Below, piece by piece: positions 52,488 through 60,460 of a DNA stretch of 64,000 nt. A program made the translations under genes and the position numbers. Every line of letters begins with the position of its first letter. Positions within the stretch are counted from its first letter, which is position 1. The notes under the pieces were generated by a model that did no database searches, was not told the DNA's origin, and saw only the letters and a list, made by a program, of their open reading frames with translations. Source of the stretch: Chlamydiales bacterium (GTDB lineage: Bacteria; Chlamydiota; Chlamydiia; Chlamydiales; JAJFMA01); contig JAUXSF010000020.1 of the NCBI GenBank assembly GCA_030679955.1, positions 1 through 64,000 of the forward strand, in the 5' to 3' direction.

Positions 52488-53223
52488 TGATGATGAATTT
52501 GTATGTATAGACTGCGAGATGACCGGTCTCGATTTCGAGAAAGACCGCATTATCGAAGTCGCATTTGTACGGTATAGGGGTAAGGACATTCTAGAAGCCT
52601 GGGAATCGCTTATCGACCCGGAAATGGAAATTCCCGAAAGCTCCATAGCGATTCACAAGATCACTCAAGACATGGTTCAGGGTAAGCCCAAGATTGCTGA
52701 TGTGCTGCAAGAGCTACTTAAGCGTATCGGTCGACACATCATCGTCGGACATGGAGTTTCCAATGACATCGCTCTGCTAGTCCGCGATGCTAAAATTGCA
52801 GGCATTCCTTGTGAAGCTCAAAATAACGTCATCATCGACACACTGCGTATGGCTAGGCTCTATGGAGAAAGCCCTATCAATTCTCTTGAGCAGCTTAGAC
52901 AGCACTTCAATATCGCCGATCAAGGCAAACACCGCGCCATGAGCGATGTGTTGGTCAATGTTCAGGTGTTCCAGTATCTATCGCGCCAATATCCTACCAC
53001 CAAGCACCTCCTCAATGTATTGTCCAAGCCTATCCCGATGAAAGTGATGCCGCTAGGAAAGCACAAAGGTCGCGCTTTGAAAGAGATCCCATTGGAATAC
53101 CTAAGATGGATGGCCAATAAAAACTTTGATCAGGACCTCCTCTTTTCCATTCGCAGCGAGATTTCAAGACGAAAAAAGGGCAATCTCTTCACACAGGTAG
53201 GAAACCCTTTTTCTGATCTGTGA
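52474..53223 (+). CDS. DnaQ-like 3'-5' exonuclease
   Basis: The 249-residue protein is a DEDDh exonuclease. Exo I is CIDCEMTGLD (Asp, Glu), Exo II is GHGVSNDI (Asp) and Exo III is HRAMSDVLV (His, Asp). After about residue 190 a small domain follows with PLGKHKGRALKEIPLEYLRWM, a module found attached to exonucleases and helicases (known as a DUF3820-like domain). It is not the DNA polymerase III epsilon subunit with certainty; proofreading or RNA/DNA trimming are both possible. It overlaps engB by 14 bp. A long inverted repeat starts at its stop codon. Confidence 0.88.
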   Translation: MTRIDDDEFVCIDCEMTGLDFEKDRIIEVAFVRYRGKDILEAWESLIDPEMEIPESSIAIHKITQDMVQGKPKIADVLQELLKRIGRHIIVGHGVSNDIALLVRDAKIAGIPCEAQNNVIIDTLRMARLYGESPINSLEQLRQHFNIADQGKHRAMSDVLVNVQVFQYLSRQYPTTKHLLNVLSKPIPMKVMPLGKHKGRALKEIPLEYLRWMANKNFDQDLLFSIRSEISRRKKGNLFTQVGNPFSDL

Positions 53224-53384
53224 ACCTATCCATTAATCGGAAATGGTTAAATTCGAGATTATTCTCTCTTTAGGAGCCGGCATCGAATCTTAGGTAATAT
53301 TAGAAATATGACCCACGTTCGATGCCTCCTCCTAGAGGAAAAGAACTCGAATTCAATAGATTCCGATTAATGGATAGGTTCGTC
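53222..53384. repeat. Long inverted repeat (about 160 bp) between exonuclease and pgk
   Basis: The left arm from 53222 (GAACCTATCCATTAATCGGAA) matches the reverse complement of the right arm (TTCCGATTAATGGATAGGTTC) perfectly for about 20 bp. With a few changes the match goes on through (A)TT.AATTCGAG, CTCT.TAGGAG and GGCATCGAA, giving arms of about 63-66 bp and a loop of about 30 bp. It could terminate the upstream operon, control pgk, or be an inserted palindromic element. No target duplication was clear. Confidence 0.75.
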
Positions 53385-53441
53385 ATTCTTTCTTTGACAT
53401 TTCACCATTCCTGTCGCAAGATGGCCTTTCAGGAGGGTGCT

Positions 53442-54665
53442 ATGGTACATAAGCTTTCTTTGCGCGACCTGCCAATTCAGGGCAAACGCGTTCTCATGCG
53501 TGTGGACTTCAACGTTCCCATGGATAACAGCGGGCATATCACCGATGATACACGCCTCACCTCCACCTTACCCTCCATACGTTACGTCTTGGATCATGGC
53601 GGTTCACTGGTTTTAATGAGCCATATGGGACGCCCCAAGGGCAAGCGCTCGAAAGAGCTGTCCTTGGCTCCCTGTGCAAAGAGGCTTTCGCAGCTTTTGG
53701 AACGCCCAGTAACCTTTGTTACCGATTGCGTCGGTCCCGAAGTCGAGCAGAAGGCCAAGGCTCTAAAGCCAGGAGAAGTTCTGCTGCTTGAAAATCTGCG
53801 CTTTTACCCAGCGGAAGAAGAACCACAACGAGATCCAAATTTTGCACAACAGCTCGCCAAACTAGGCGACTTCTATGTTAATGAGGCCTTTGGCTCCGCT
53901 CACCGCGCTCATAGTTCCACCGCGACAATTGCCAAGTATTTTCCAGGTCGTGCGGCCGGTGGCTTTCATCTCATGAAAGAAGTAGAGTTTCTTGGAGAAC
54001 ACCTAGACAACCCAGAACGCCCCTTTTACGCCATCATTGGGGGCAATAAAGCTTCCTCTAAGTTAGGGGTATTGAAAAGCCTGCTTCATAAGGCCGATGC
54101 GCTTTTCTTTGGTGGGGCGATGGCCTTTACCTTTTTGAAAGCACAAGGATTTTCCATTGGCCACTCCCTTTGCGAAGATGATCAGGTGATTAAAGCGAAG
54201 GAACTCTTAGCTACTGCGCAAAAACAGGGAGTAAAAATTTGGCTGCCTGTGGACGCGGTAGTCGTCCCCGAAATTGACGAAGCAATTCCTGCTGATCGCG
54301 TCATTGTCTTGAAAGACGGCATTCCCAATAACCTCATGGGCGTCGATATCGGCCCACAGACGGTTGAATTGTTTAATAGAGAGCTTAAGAAAGCCAAAAC
54401 AATTCTATGGAATGGACCCATGGGCGTCTTTGAGATACCCCAATTCGCAACAGGCACCAAAGCCGTGGCTGAGTGCTTGGCCAGCCTCCCAGCCATGACG
54501 ATTGTGGGAGGAGGCGACTCCGTCGCTGCCGTGCGCAGTCTGGGAGTTGGCGATAAGCTAACTCATCTCTCCACCGGAGGCGGTGCTACTTTAGAGTATA
54601 TTGAGTTCGGCTCCCTTCCTGGCGTTGAAGCTCTCTCCAATGCCAAAACCGAAGCCCGTAGGTAG
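53442..54665 (+). CDS. pgk: Phosphoglycerate kinase
   Basis: PGK makes ATP from 1,3-bisphosphoglycerate in glycolysis. The start at 53442 follows AGGAGGG and gives 407 residues; the frame is open 40 codons further up, into the inverted repeat. Seen are RVDFNVPMD near the N-terminus, SHMGRPKG, ENLRFYPAEE, the hinge KASSKLGV, NGPMGVFE and the nucleotide site GGGDSVAAV. All parts are normal. The octamer repeat after the stop (54681-54718) probably ends transcription between this gene and the convergent ATPase gene. Confidence 0.96.
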   Translation: MVHKLSLRDLPIQGKRVLMRVDFNVPMDNSGHITDDTRLTSTLPSIRYVLDHGGSLVLMSHMGRPKGKRSKELSLAPCAKRLSQLLERPVTFVTDCVGPEVEQKAKALKPGEVLLLENLRFYPAEEEPQRDPNFAQQLAKLGDFYVNEAFGSAHRAHSSTATIAKYFPGRAAGGFHLMKEVEFLGEHLDNPERPFYAIIGGNKASSKLGVLKSLLHKADALFFGGAMAFTFLKAQGFSIGHSLCEDDQVIKAKELLATAQKQGVKIWLPVDAVVVPEIDEAIPADRVIVLKDGIPNNLMGVDIGPQTVELFNRELKKAKTILWNGPMGVFEIPQFATGTKAVAECLASLPAMTIVGGGDSVAAVRSLGVGDKLTHLSTGGGATLEYIEFGSLPGVEALSNAKTEARR

Positions 54666-54680
54666 CAAGAGAGAGAAGGG

Positions 54681-54718
54681 GAATTAAACGCAAAGGCGCA
54701 GAGGCGCAAAGGAATTTC
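54681..54718. repeat. Octamer-unit repeat, single arm
   Basis: GAATTAAACGCAAAGGCGCAG and GGCGCAAAGG in 8-bp steps, filling the gap between the converging pgk and ATPase genes. Confidence 0.75.
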
Positions 54719-54721
54719 TCT

Positions 54722-55843
54722 TTATAATTCTAGATGGCGTAAGAACCGATCAGCCTCGACAATTTCAATTCCATCTTGAACTTTTTCGCGCTTGATGTTT
54801 TGCACAGCCTGGATAGCGGGTAGTTGGTATTTGTCATGGAAATAGCGCAAGCCTGGGGATGGGGATGTATCGGCGCTTTTGACCTCGATCATCGCCTCAA
54901 CCTGATCATCTTTTACAACCGCAAAATCGACTTCGTGCCGTTCTTTAGTCGTGAGATACTTTAAAGAGTAGTTTTGGGCGTGATAGTCTACTTTGGCTAA
55001 GACATGTTTCAGTAGAGAAACAGCGAAAAGATTTTCTAAGCGCGCTCCGTTATCGCCCTGTACTAGTCCTGTATCAAAAAAATAAATTTTGGGCTCTTTA
55101 AGAAGGCTTCTAGCAATATTTTTCGAAAATGGAGCGATTCTGAACACTATGTAGAGGGCTTCCATAATTTGAATGTAGGTTTTCACCGTATTGGGCGATA
55201 TTGCCACATCTTCAGCTATAGACGAATATGAAATAGGCGACCCTACACGCTGGCGTAGTAGTTCAAATACCAACCGAATTGCTTTAAGATTCTGAATGTT
55301 CTCAAAATCAAGCACATCGATACGAAGCAAGCTATCAACGTATTGTAGCCGCCAGCGGTCTGCATCAATAGCATCGGGGGCTAAAAACGGCTCCGGGAAG
55401 CCTCCTCTCTCGAGAAAACGTTCGAGAGGAAAAGAAGTATGTACTTTTTGACATTCAGCTGGTGACAGAGGTAATAGTCGATGCAAAAAGTACCTTCCAG
55501 CTAATGAATCGCCTACTTGATTGAAAATTTCGAGGCGAGCGCTTCCGGTAACTAAAATCTTTTGATGTGACTGCTTGGTGTCATACACTCCCTTCAAATA
55601 GTTTTTCCACATGGGCATCTTGTGGATCTCATCAAGTATTATTAGTTCTGTAGATGGCCGCCAGGCCTCGGACAATATAATGCGCCTATCTTCTGCACGG
55701 TCGTATGTAAGGTAGGTAGAAGAGCTAAATTCTTGAGCTAGAGATTTGGCCAGCGTTGTCTTTCCGGCTTGGCGTGGACCCGCCAGCAGCACCATTTTTT
55801 TTGATAAATCACGGAGAATGGCTGTTCTTTGATATCTCTTCAT
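54722..55843 (-). CDS. AAA ATPase with DUF4143-type C-terminal domain
   Basis: The 373-residue protein has Walker A GPRQAGKTTLAK at about 22-33 and Walker B LIILDEIHKMP. GSARLEIF is sensor-like. A C-terminal domain includes VEAMIEVKSAD, reminiscent of a nuclease-like EVK motif (Glu-x-Lys) found in DUF4143. Such ATPases are common, scattered and often horizontally moved; they resemble archaeal-type ATPases and are sometimes linked with toxin or defence functions, but no role is established. The start is the ATG at 55843; a start at 55891 would cover the palindrome at 55847-55908. That palindrome lies right at the start codon and suggests self-regulation. Confidence 0.8.
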   Translation of the reverse strand: MKRYQRTAILRDLSKKMVLLAGPRQAGKTTLAKSLAQEFSSSTYLTYDRAEDRRIILSEAWRPSTELIILDEIHKMPMWKNYLKGVYDTKQSHQKILVTGSARLEIFNQVGDSLAGRYFLHRLLPLSPAECQKVHTSFPLERFLERGGFPEPFLAPDAIDADRWRLQYVDSLLRIDVLDFENIQNLKAIRLVFELLRQRVGSPISYSSIAEDVAISPNTVKTYIQIMEALYIVFRIAPFSKNIARSLLKEPKIYFFDTGLVQGDNGARLENLFAVSLLKHVLAKVDYHAQNYSLKYLTTKERHEVDFAVVKDDQVEAMIEVKSADTSPSPGLRYFHDKYQLPAIQAVQNIKREKVQDGIEIVEADRFLRHLEL

Positions 55844-55846
55844 GCT

Positions 55847-55908
55847 GACTATTTTGCAATGGTTTGCAAAAAAGTCAAGACTATTCCGCAAACCGTTGCA
55901 AAATAGTC
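55847..55908. promoter_or_regulatory. 62-bp palindrome at the start of the ATPase gene
   Basis: The 21-bp arms GACTATTTTGCAATGGTTTGC and its reverse complement (one mismatch) are at 55847-55867 and 55888-55908. The 20-bp loop repeats part of the same sequence (GTC..GACTATT). It ends 3 bp before the start codon. It could be an operator, a translation-blocking hairpin, or an insertion-element remnant. Confidence 0.6.
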
Positions 55909-55930
55909 AGGGTAGAGCGGGGGAGTAAGC

Positions 55931-55980
55931 CTTGTTCCTCCTTCCTCCTTAGCGTCTCTGTGTCTTTGCGTTAGGTTCCA
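55931..55980. repeat. Octamer-unit repeat, single arm
   Basis: CTTAGCGTCTCTGTGTCTTTGCGTTAGG in 8-bp steps, upstream of the first nucleotide transporter gene. Confidence 0.7.
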
Positions 55981-56042
55981 AAAATCCTTTTTACAGACAT
56001 CTGAGAAAGTCAATTCGTGTAAATCTTTAACTTCGCCCTTGC

Positions 56043-56071
56043 TTGACTAAATACCCATAATAGGATATCTT
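56043..56071 (+). promoter_or_regulatory. Promoter of the nucleotide transporter genes
   Basis: TTGACT (56043-56048), a 17-bp spacer and TATCTT (56066-56071) lie 39 bp upstream of the ATG of the first transporter gene. Confidence 0.55.
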
Positions 56072-56110
56072 CTGAGGGCAAAAGTCCCTGAACGTGGCAT
56101 TAGGAGACAA

Positions 56111-57676
56111 ATGTCACATCCAGTGAAAACAGAATTTGGTAAGTGGCAAAGGCTGTTATGGCCTGTGCATCGTAGTGAGCTTAAAAAGCTTATACCGATG
56201 CTGCTGATCTTCTTCTTTATTTCCTTCAATTACAACGTGTTGCGCACGATGAAGGATTCGCTAATCGTTACCGCAAAATCATCTGGAGCCGAAGTCATTC
56301 CCTTCATAAAAGTTTGGGTGATGTTCCCGATGGCTGTTGTGCTGACTTTTGCCTACACCCGGTTAGCAAACCGGTGGCCGAGGGAAACCGTCTTCTATAT
56401 AATGATGACCTTCTTTCTGGCTTTTTTCTTGCTGTTTCTTTTTCTATATCCCTTCCGAGACTTTCTTCATCCGCATGCTACCGCTGACTTATTACAGAAA
56501 GTTCTTCCCGAAGGATTCCGTGGCGCCATCGCCATGTACCGCTATTGGACCTTTACCAGCTTTTATGTGATGGCTGAGTTGTGGGGAGCTATCATGCTTT
56601 TCACTCTCTTCTGGGGTTTTGCTAACCAGATCACTCGAGTGGAAGAAGCTAAGCGCTTTTACGGGCTGTTTGGTATTGGCGCTAACCTTTCTGGCGTCTT
56701 TGCCGGTATGATCTCGATGTTTTTGATTACTTACGCTAAGTACAGCCCATTATTTTTCATTCCAGCATCTGAGCGTTGGCTGTACCTACAGATTTTCCTC
56801 ATCTTAGTTAGTGGCGTTATTGTGATGGGTATTTTCCGTTGGATGCACAAAAGCGTGCTAAGTGATGCACGTTTTTATGATCCCGCCAAAGCCATTGAGG
56901 ACAGAAGTGTCCGCGGCAAACTTTCTTTACGAGACAGCTTTGCTTATCTAGGGCGTTCCCGCTATCTGCTATGCATAACTATCATCGTTATCGCATATAA
57001 CGTTGTGATCAACTTAGTAGAAGTGGTGTGGAAGCACCAAGTTCGTGAGTTATACCCCAATAAAGAAGACTATACCTTCTACATGAACCAAGTCATGTTC
57101 TTTATTGGCATCGTTGCTACAGGTACAGCACTATTCGGTACAGGCAATTTCATTAGACGCTATGGCTGGACCTTTACCGCCATGTTGACTCCTGCTACCT
57201 TGCTCATTACCAGCGTTCTTTTCTTTTACTTTTTCTTCTGCAAGGAAGGAGTGCTGCAAGCAGTACCTATGCTTGTTGGCTTCTCCACCCCAGCACTAGT
57301 AGTGTTTTTGGGGTCCTTACAGAATTGTGTCAGCCGTGCAGCTAAATATACCGTATTTGACTCTACTAAAGAGCTAGCTTTTGTTCCTTTGAGCAGTGAA
57401 TGTAAGCTCAAAGGTAAGGCAGCTATTGATGGTGTGTGTTCCCGTCTTGGTAAATCAGGCGGGTCGGTCATCCATCAAGGCCTATTGCTCTTCTTCTCCA
57501 CGATTGTTGCGAGTGCCCCTTATGTTGCGGCTTGGCTAATAGGCATCATTGTTCTCTGGATTATTGCTGTTTACGTCCTTGGTAAGCAGTTCAACGAGCT
57601 AACAGAAAAGCAAGGACAAAGTGCTGCTACCCCTGCACAGGGCCCTAGCCTGCAAGAGCAGAAGGTCAGCACATGA
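56111..57676 (+). CDS. Nucleotide transport protein (ATP/ADP translocase family), copy 1
   Basis: Members of this family, found in intracellular bacteria and plastids, exchange host ATP for ADP or import other nucleotides across the inner membrane. The 521-residue protein has about eleven to twelve hydrophobic segments. It carries the family block NVLRTMKDSLIV, then AKSSGAEVIPFIKVW, LWGAIMLFTLFWGFANQIT, NLVEVVWKHQV and FDSTKELAFVPL...KLKGKAAIDGV. Whether it is an ATP/ADP exchanger or a nucleotide uniporter cannot be told by eye. AGGAGA precedes the ATG. A related gene follows after 85 bp. Confidence 0.93.
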   Translation: MSHPVKTEFGKWQRLLWPVHRSELKKLIPMLLIFFFISFNYNVLRTMKDSLIVTAKSSGAEVIPFIKVWVMFPMAVVLTFAYTRLANRWPRETVFYIMMTFFLAFFLLFLFLYPFRDFLHPHATADLLQKVLPEGFRGAIAMYRYWTFTSFYVMAELWGAIMLFTLFWGFANQITRVEEAKRFYGLFGIGANLSGVFAGMISMFLITYAKYSPLFFIPASERWLYLQIFLILVSGVIVMGIFRWMHKSVLSDARFYDPAKAIEDRSVRGKLSLRDSFAYLGRSRYLLCITIIVIAYNVVINLVEVVWKHQVRELYPNKEDYTFYMNQVMFFIGIVATGTALFGTGNFIRRYGWTFTAMLTPATLLITSVLFFYFFFCKEGVLQAVPMLVGFSTPALVVFLGSLQNCVSRAAKYTVFDSTKELAFVPLSSECKLKGKAAIDGVCSRLGKSGGSVIHQGLLLFFSTIVASAPYVAAWLIGIIVLWIIAVYVLGKQFNELTEKQGQSAATPAQGPSLQEQKVST

Positions 57677-57761
57677 GATCGATTTAACTTCCACGTAGAG
57701 TTTGATTTGTTCTACCCTTGCCCATTAGTGGTGAGATAAAAGTTATTTTCTTTGAGGCCAT

Positions 57762-59300
57762 ATGTATCGCGAAGAGCGTCAGTTTACAGGACTTAGGTCA
57801 ATTTTTTGGCCGATCCATCGGCATGAAAACCGAATGGTCCTGCCTATGTTCTTGATGCTATTGTTCATCGCCTTTAACTACAGCATTCTTCGAAATATGA
57901 AAGACGCGCTTGTGGTGACAGCGAAGTCATCAGGCGCTGAGGTTATTCCATTCATTAAAGTATGGGCCATGCTTCCGATGGCTGTTTTAATGACCTTGAT
58001 TTACACCAAGCTCGCTAGCCGATATAGTCAGGAAAAAGTTTTTTACATTCTGATTACTGGCTTCCTAAGCTTTTTTGCTCTCTTCCTCTTCGTCCTTTAT
58101 CCTAACCAAGACACACTTCACCTCCATGCGACCGCCGAAGCTCTCGATTCCATCCTTCCTTCCGGTTTTCATTGGTTAGTGACGATGATGCGTAACTGGA
58201 CTTTCACAGGTCTTTACGTGATGTCTGAGTTGTGGGGATGCATTATCCTAACAGTGCTCTTTTGGGGCTTTGCTAACGAAGTTACGCGAATTGGTGACGC
58301 CCGTCGCTTTTACGCCGTTCTCAGCGTTGGTGGTAATTTGGCCGCTGTTTTAGCCGGACAGGTACCTACACTGATTATTCAGGCTGAGATAGGAGATTCC
58401 GTTTACATCCTGATGATGTTAGTTCTTGTTGCCGGCGTGTGCACGATGGCCATCTTCCGTTGGATGAATATATACGTCCTCAATGACGCCAAGTATGATG
58501 TTCTACATGGACGCAAACGCGTAGCACCGGGAACGCCAAGGCAAAAACTTTCTATGAGAGAAAGCCTTTTGCAGTTAGCTAATAGCAAGCACCTTTTATG
58601 CATTGCAGCCCTTGTTGTTGGGTATAACTTGGTAATTAACCTTGTGGAAGTCGTCTGGAAAGACCAATTGAAGCAGCTTTATCCGAGCTTCGCAGACTAC
58701 AACGCTTACCTGGGTAACGTGACTACCAGTATCGGCATTTTCTCCACTATGCTAGCCATTTTCCTACCATTTCTTATCAGAAGAATAGGTTGGACAGGAA
58801 CAGCTTTGATCACTCCAATGACCATTTTGGTATCGGGTATTGCCTTCTTCCTTCTTCTTTTCTTTAAAGACTTTCTACCAGCGGGCAGCTTGTTGTTTGG
58901 CACAGCTCCGCTAACCGCCATAGTGTTTATTGGTGCAGCGCAGAACTGCTTAAGCAAAGGCTGTAAATATTCAGTTTTTGATGCCACTAAAGAAATGGCC
59001 TTTATTCCTTTGGATCACAACTTCAAGCTGAAAGGCAAAGCAGCGATCGACGGTGTTGGTTCTCGCTTCGGCAAGTCTGGCGGATCATTACTGCACCAAG
59101 GCCTTTTGATGATTTTTGCTACATTGAGCGGTAGTGCACCTTATGTTGCCGCTATCTTGTTAATTGTTATCGTCGCGTGGATCTTCGCTGTTAGAGCCCT
59201 CGGCATTCAGTTACACGAGCTTGTTGCGGATCAAGGCGAAAGAATTGGCGATGAAGTCGAGCCAGAACCTACGCCCGCTACCGCTGCAGCACACGGCTAG
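57762..59300 (+). CDS. Nucleotide transport protein (ATP/ADP translocase family), copy 2
   Basis: The 512-residue protein is clearly homologous to its upstream neighbour, with the same blocks in the same order (SILRNMKDALVVTAKSSG, ELWGCIILTVLFWGFANEVT, INLVEVVWKDQL, FDATKEMAFIPLD). It differs throughout, so the duplication is old and the two likely have different substrates. The C-terminus ends in an acidic, Pro/Thr-rich tail. TGAGG before the ATG is the ribosome site. It probably shares a transcript with copy 1. The inverted repeat at 59308 may end it. Confidence 0.93.
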   Translation: MYREERQFTGLRSIFWPIHRHENRMVLPMFLMLLFIAFNYSILRNMKDALVVTAKSSGAEVIPFIKVWAMLPMAVLMTLIYTKLASRYSQEKVFYILITGFLSFFALFLFVLYPNQDTLHLHATAEALDSILPSGFHWLVTMMRNWTFTGLYVMSELWGCIILTVLFWGFANEVTRIGDARRFYAVLSVGGNLAAVLAGQVPTLIIQAEIGDSVYILMMLVLVAGVCTMAIFRWMNIYVLNDAKYDVLHGRKRVAPGTPRQKLSMRESLLQLANSKHLLCIAALVVGYNLVINLVEVVWKDQLKQLYPSFADYNAYLGNVTTSIGIFSTMLAIFLPFLIRRIGWTGTALITPMTILVSGIAFFLLLFFKDFLPAGSLLFGTAPLTAIVFIGAAQNCLSKGCKYSVFDATKEMAFIPLDHNFKLKGKAAIDGVGSRFGKSGGSLLHQGLLMIFATLSGSAPYVAAILLIVIVAWIFAVRALGIQLHELVADQGERIGDEVEPEPTPATAAAHG

Positions 59301-59307
59301 TTTCAGT

Positions 59308-59400
59308 CCTTATGGATTGAGGTAAAAATCAATAACAATGATTAGCCTCTATCCATAAGGTCCATCTCGTCCACTAAGTCCACCTAGTCCATAAAAGTCA
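59308..59400. repeat. Inverted repeat with nonamer units
   Basis: The arms CCTTATGGATTGAGG (59308-59322) and CCTCTATCCATAAGG (59346-59360) pair with one bulge. After this come 9-bp steps GTCCATCTC, GTCCACTAA, GTCCACCTA, GTCCATAAA. It may act as terminator after the nucleotide transporter genes. Related to the elements near 22.65 and 41.6 kb. Confidence 0.7.
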
Positions 59401-59434
59401 TCCAGACATCGTGCTTTCTTCATTTGATTTACCC

Positions 59435-59465
59435 TTGACCCTCACGTAACGTGATGGCCTAGATT
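59435..59465 (+). promoter_or_regulatory. MerR-type promoter with 19-bp spacer
   Basis: TTGACC (59435-59440) and TAGATT (59460-59465) are 19 bp apart. The spacer carries the dyad CTCACGT-AACGTGATGG. Overlong spacers with such a dyad are the known mark of promoters activated by MerR-family proteins. The gene downstream is a MerR-family regulator, so self-activation is likely. Confidence 0.75.
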
Positions 59466-59509
59466 TTAGGTATCCTTTAATATCAAAGGGATATTGAAGG
59501 AGAAAATCA

Positions 59510-60271
59510 ATGGCCTACACAGTCAAAGATCTCGCTAAATTGTCTGGAGTCAGCATACGGACGCTTCATTATTACGATGAGATAGATCTTCTGAAGCCCG
59601 CATACCACGCGACCAACGGGTATCGGCATTACGAGGAAGAACAGCTTCTGTTGCTTCAGCAAATCCTCTTCTTTAGAGAGCTAGGTTTTGAACTTAAGCA
59701 GATTCAAAAGATTCTTGGCCGAGGCGATTTCGACAAGATTGTGGCTTTGAGTTCTCACCGCGAGGTATTGATAAAGAACCTCGAGAGAACACGAAAGCTA
59801 ATAAAGACCGTTGATAAGACTATCGAACATCTAAGAGGAACTAAAAAGATGAAGGAACAAGAACTTTATCACGGATTCAGCAAAGAGCAGCAAGCAGCCG
59901 CCGAAAAGAGGTTGATTGAACTTTTTGGCGAGCAAGCTAAAAAGGCGATAACTGAAAGCCACAATAGCACCAATGGCTGGAACAAGGCAGATTGGGACAA
60001 GTCTCGTGCAGAAGGTGAAGCAATTTGCAAAGACTTAGCCAAACTGAAGGAAAAAGGCCTAAAAGCAGATTCAAAAGAGGCCCAAGCGGCTATTAAGAGG
60101 CATTTTCAATGGATTAAGCAGTTTTGGACACCTAACAAACAGTCTTATACTGCCCATGGCCAAGTGATGGTTCGAGGTGACTTAAAGGCTTATTACGATA
60201 CCTATGGCACGGATCTTTCGACATTTGTTGCCGATGCAATTGCTATTTTCGCCGAGCACCAACTCGAATAG
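59510..60271 (+). CDS. MerR-family regulator with TipAS-like ligand domain
   Basis: The 253-residue protein begins with the MerR winged helix: YTVKDLAKLSGVSIRTLHYYDEIDLLKP, the GYRHYEEEQLLLLQQI wing and the FRELGFELKQI helix. A coiled-coil (about 80-110) links to a C-terminal TipAS-like domain (about 120-250) with YHGFSKEQ and WNKADWDKSRAEG, and FWTPNKQSY near the end. In actinomycetes such proteins bind peptide antibiotics. The ligand here is unknown. The start follows AAGGAG, and its promoter is a MerR-type one. Possible targets include its own gene and the neighbouring genes. This small regulator is unusual for an obligate intracellular lifestyle, where few regulators remain. Confidence 0.9.
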   Translation: MAYTVKDLAKLSGVSIRTLHYYDEIDLLKPAYHATNGYRHYEEEQLLLLQQILFFRELGFELKQIQKILGRGDFDKIVALSSHREVLIKNLERTRKLIKTVDKTIEHLRGTKKMKEQELYHGFSKEQQAAAEKRLIELFGEQAKKAITESHNSTNGWNKADWDKSRAEGEAICKDLAKLKEKGLKADSKEAQAAIKRHFQWIKQFWTPNKQSYTAHGQVMVRGDLKAYYDTYGTDLSTFVADAIAIFAEHQLE

Positions 60272-60287
60272 AAGACCATTAGTTTAA

Positions 60288-60385
60288 AGGATTCAACGCA
60301 AAGACGCAGAGGGCAAAGAAGGAAAGTATAAATAGTTTTGTCCCTTTCGCGTCTTTGCGCCTCTGCGCCTTTGCGTTGAATTTCT
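60288..60385. repeat. Octamer-unit palindromic repeat, complete copy
   Basis: Left arm GGATTCAACGCAAAGACGCAG and right arm GCGTCTTTGCGCCTCTGCG with TTGCGTTGAA close the hairpin. The loop is about 40 bp. It lies between the MerR gene and the sugar cluster and may terminate the regulator transcript. Confidence 0.8.
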
Positions 60386-60460
60386 ATTAAGCAAAAAAAG
60401 CCTTGTCAATCAGCTCCAGAGCAGCGTAATATTCATCGACTTAACTGCTTGGAGATGTTT

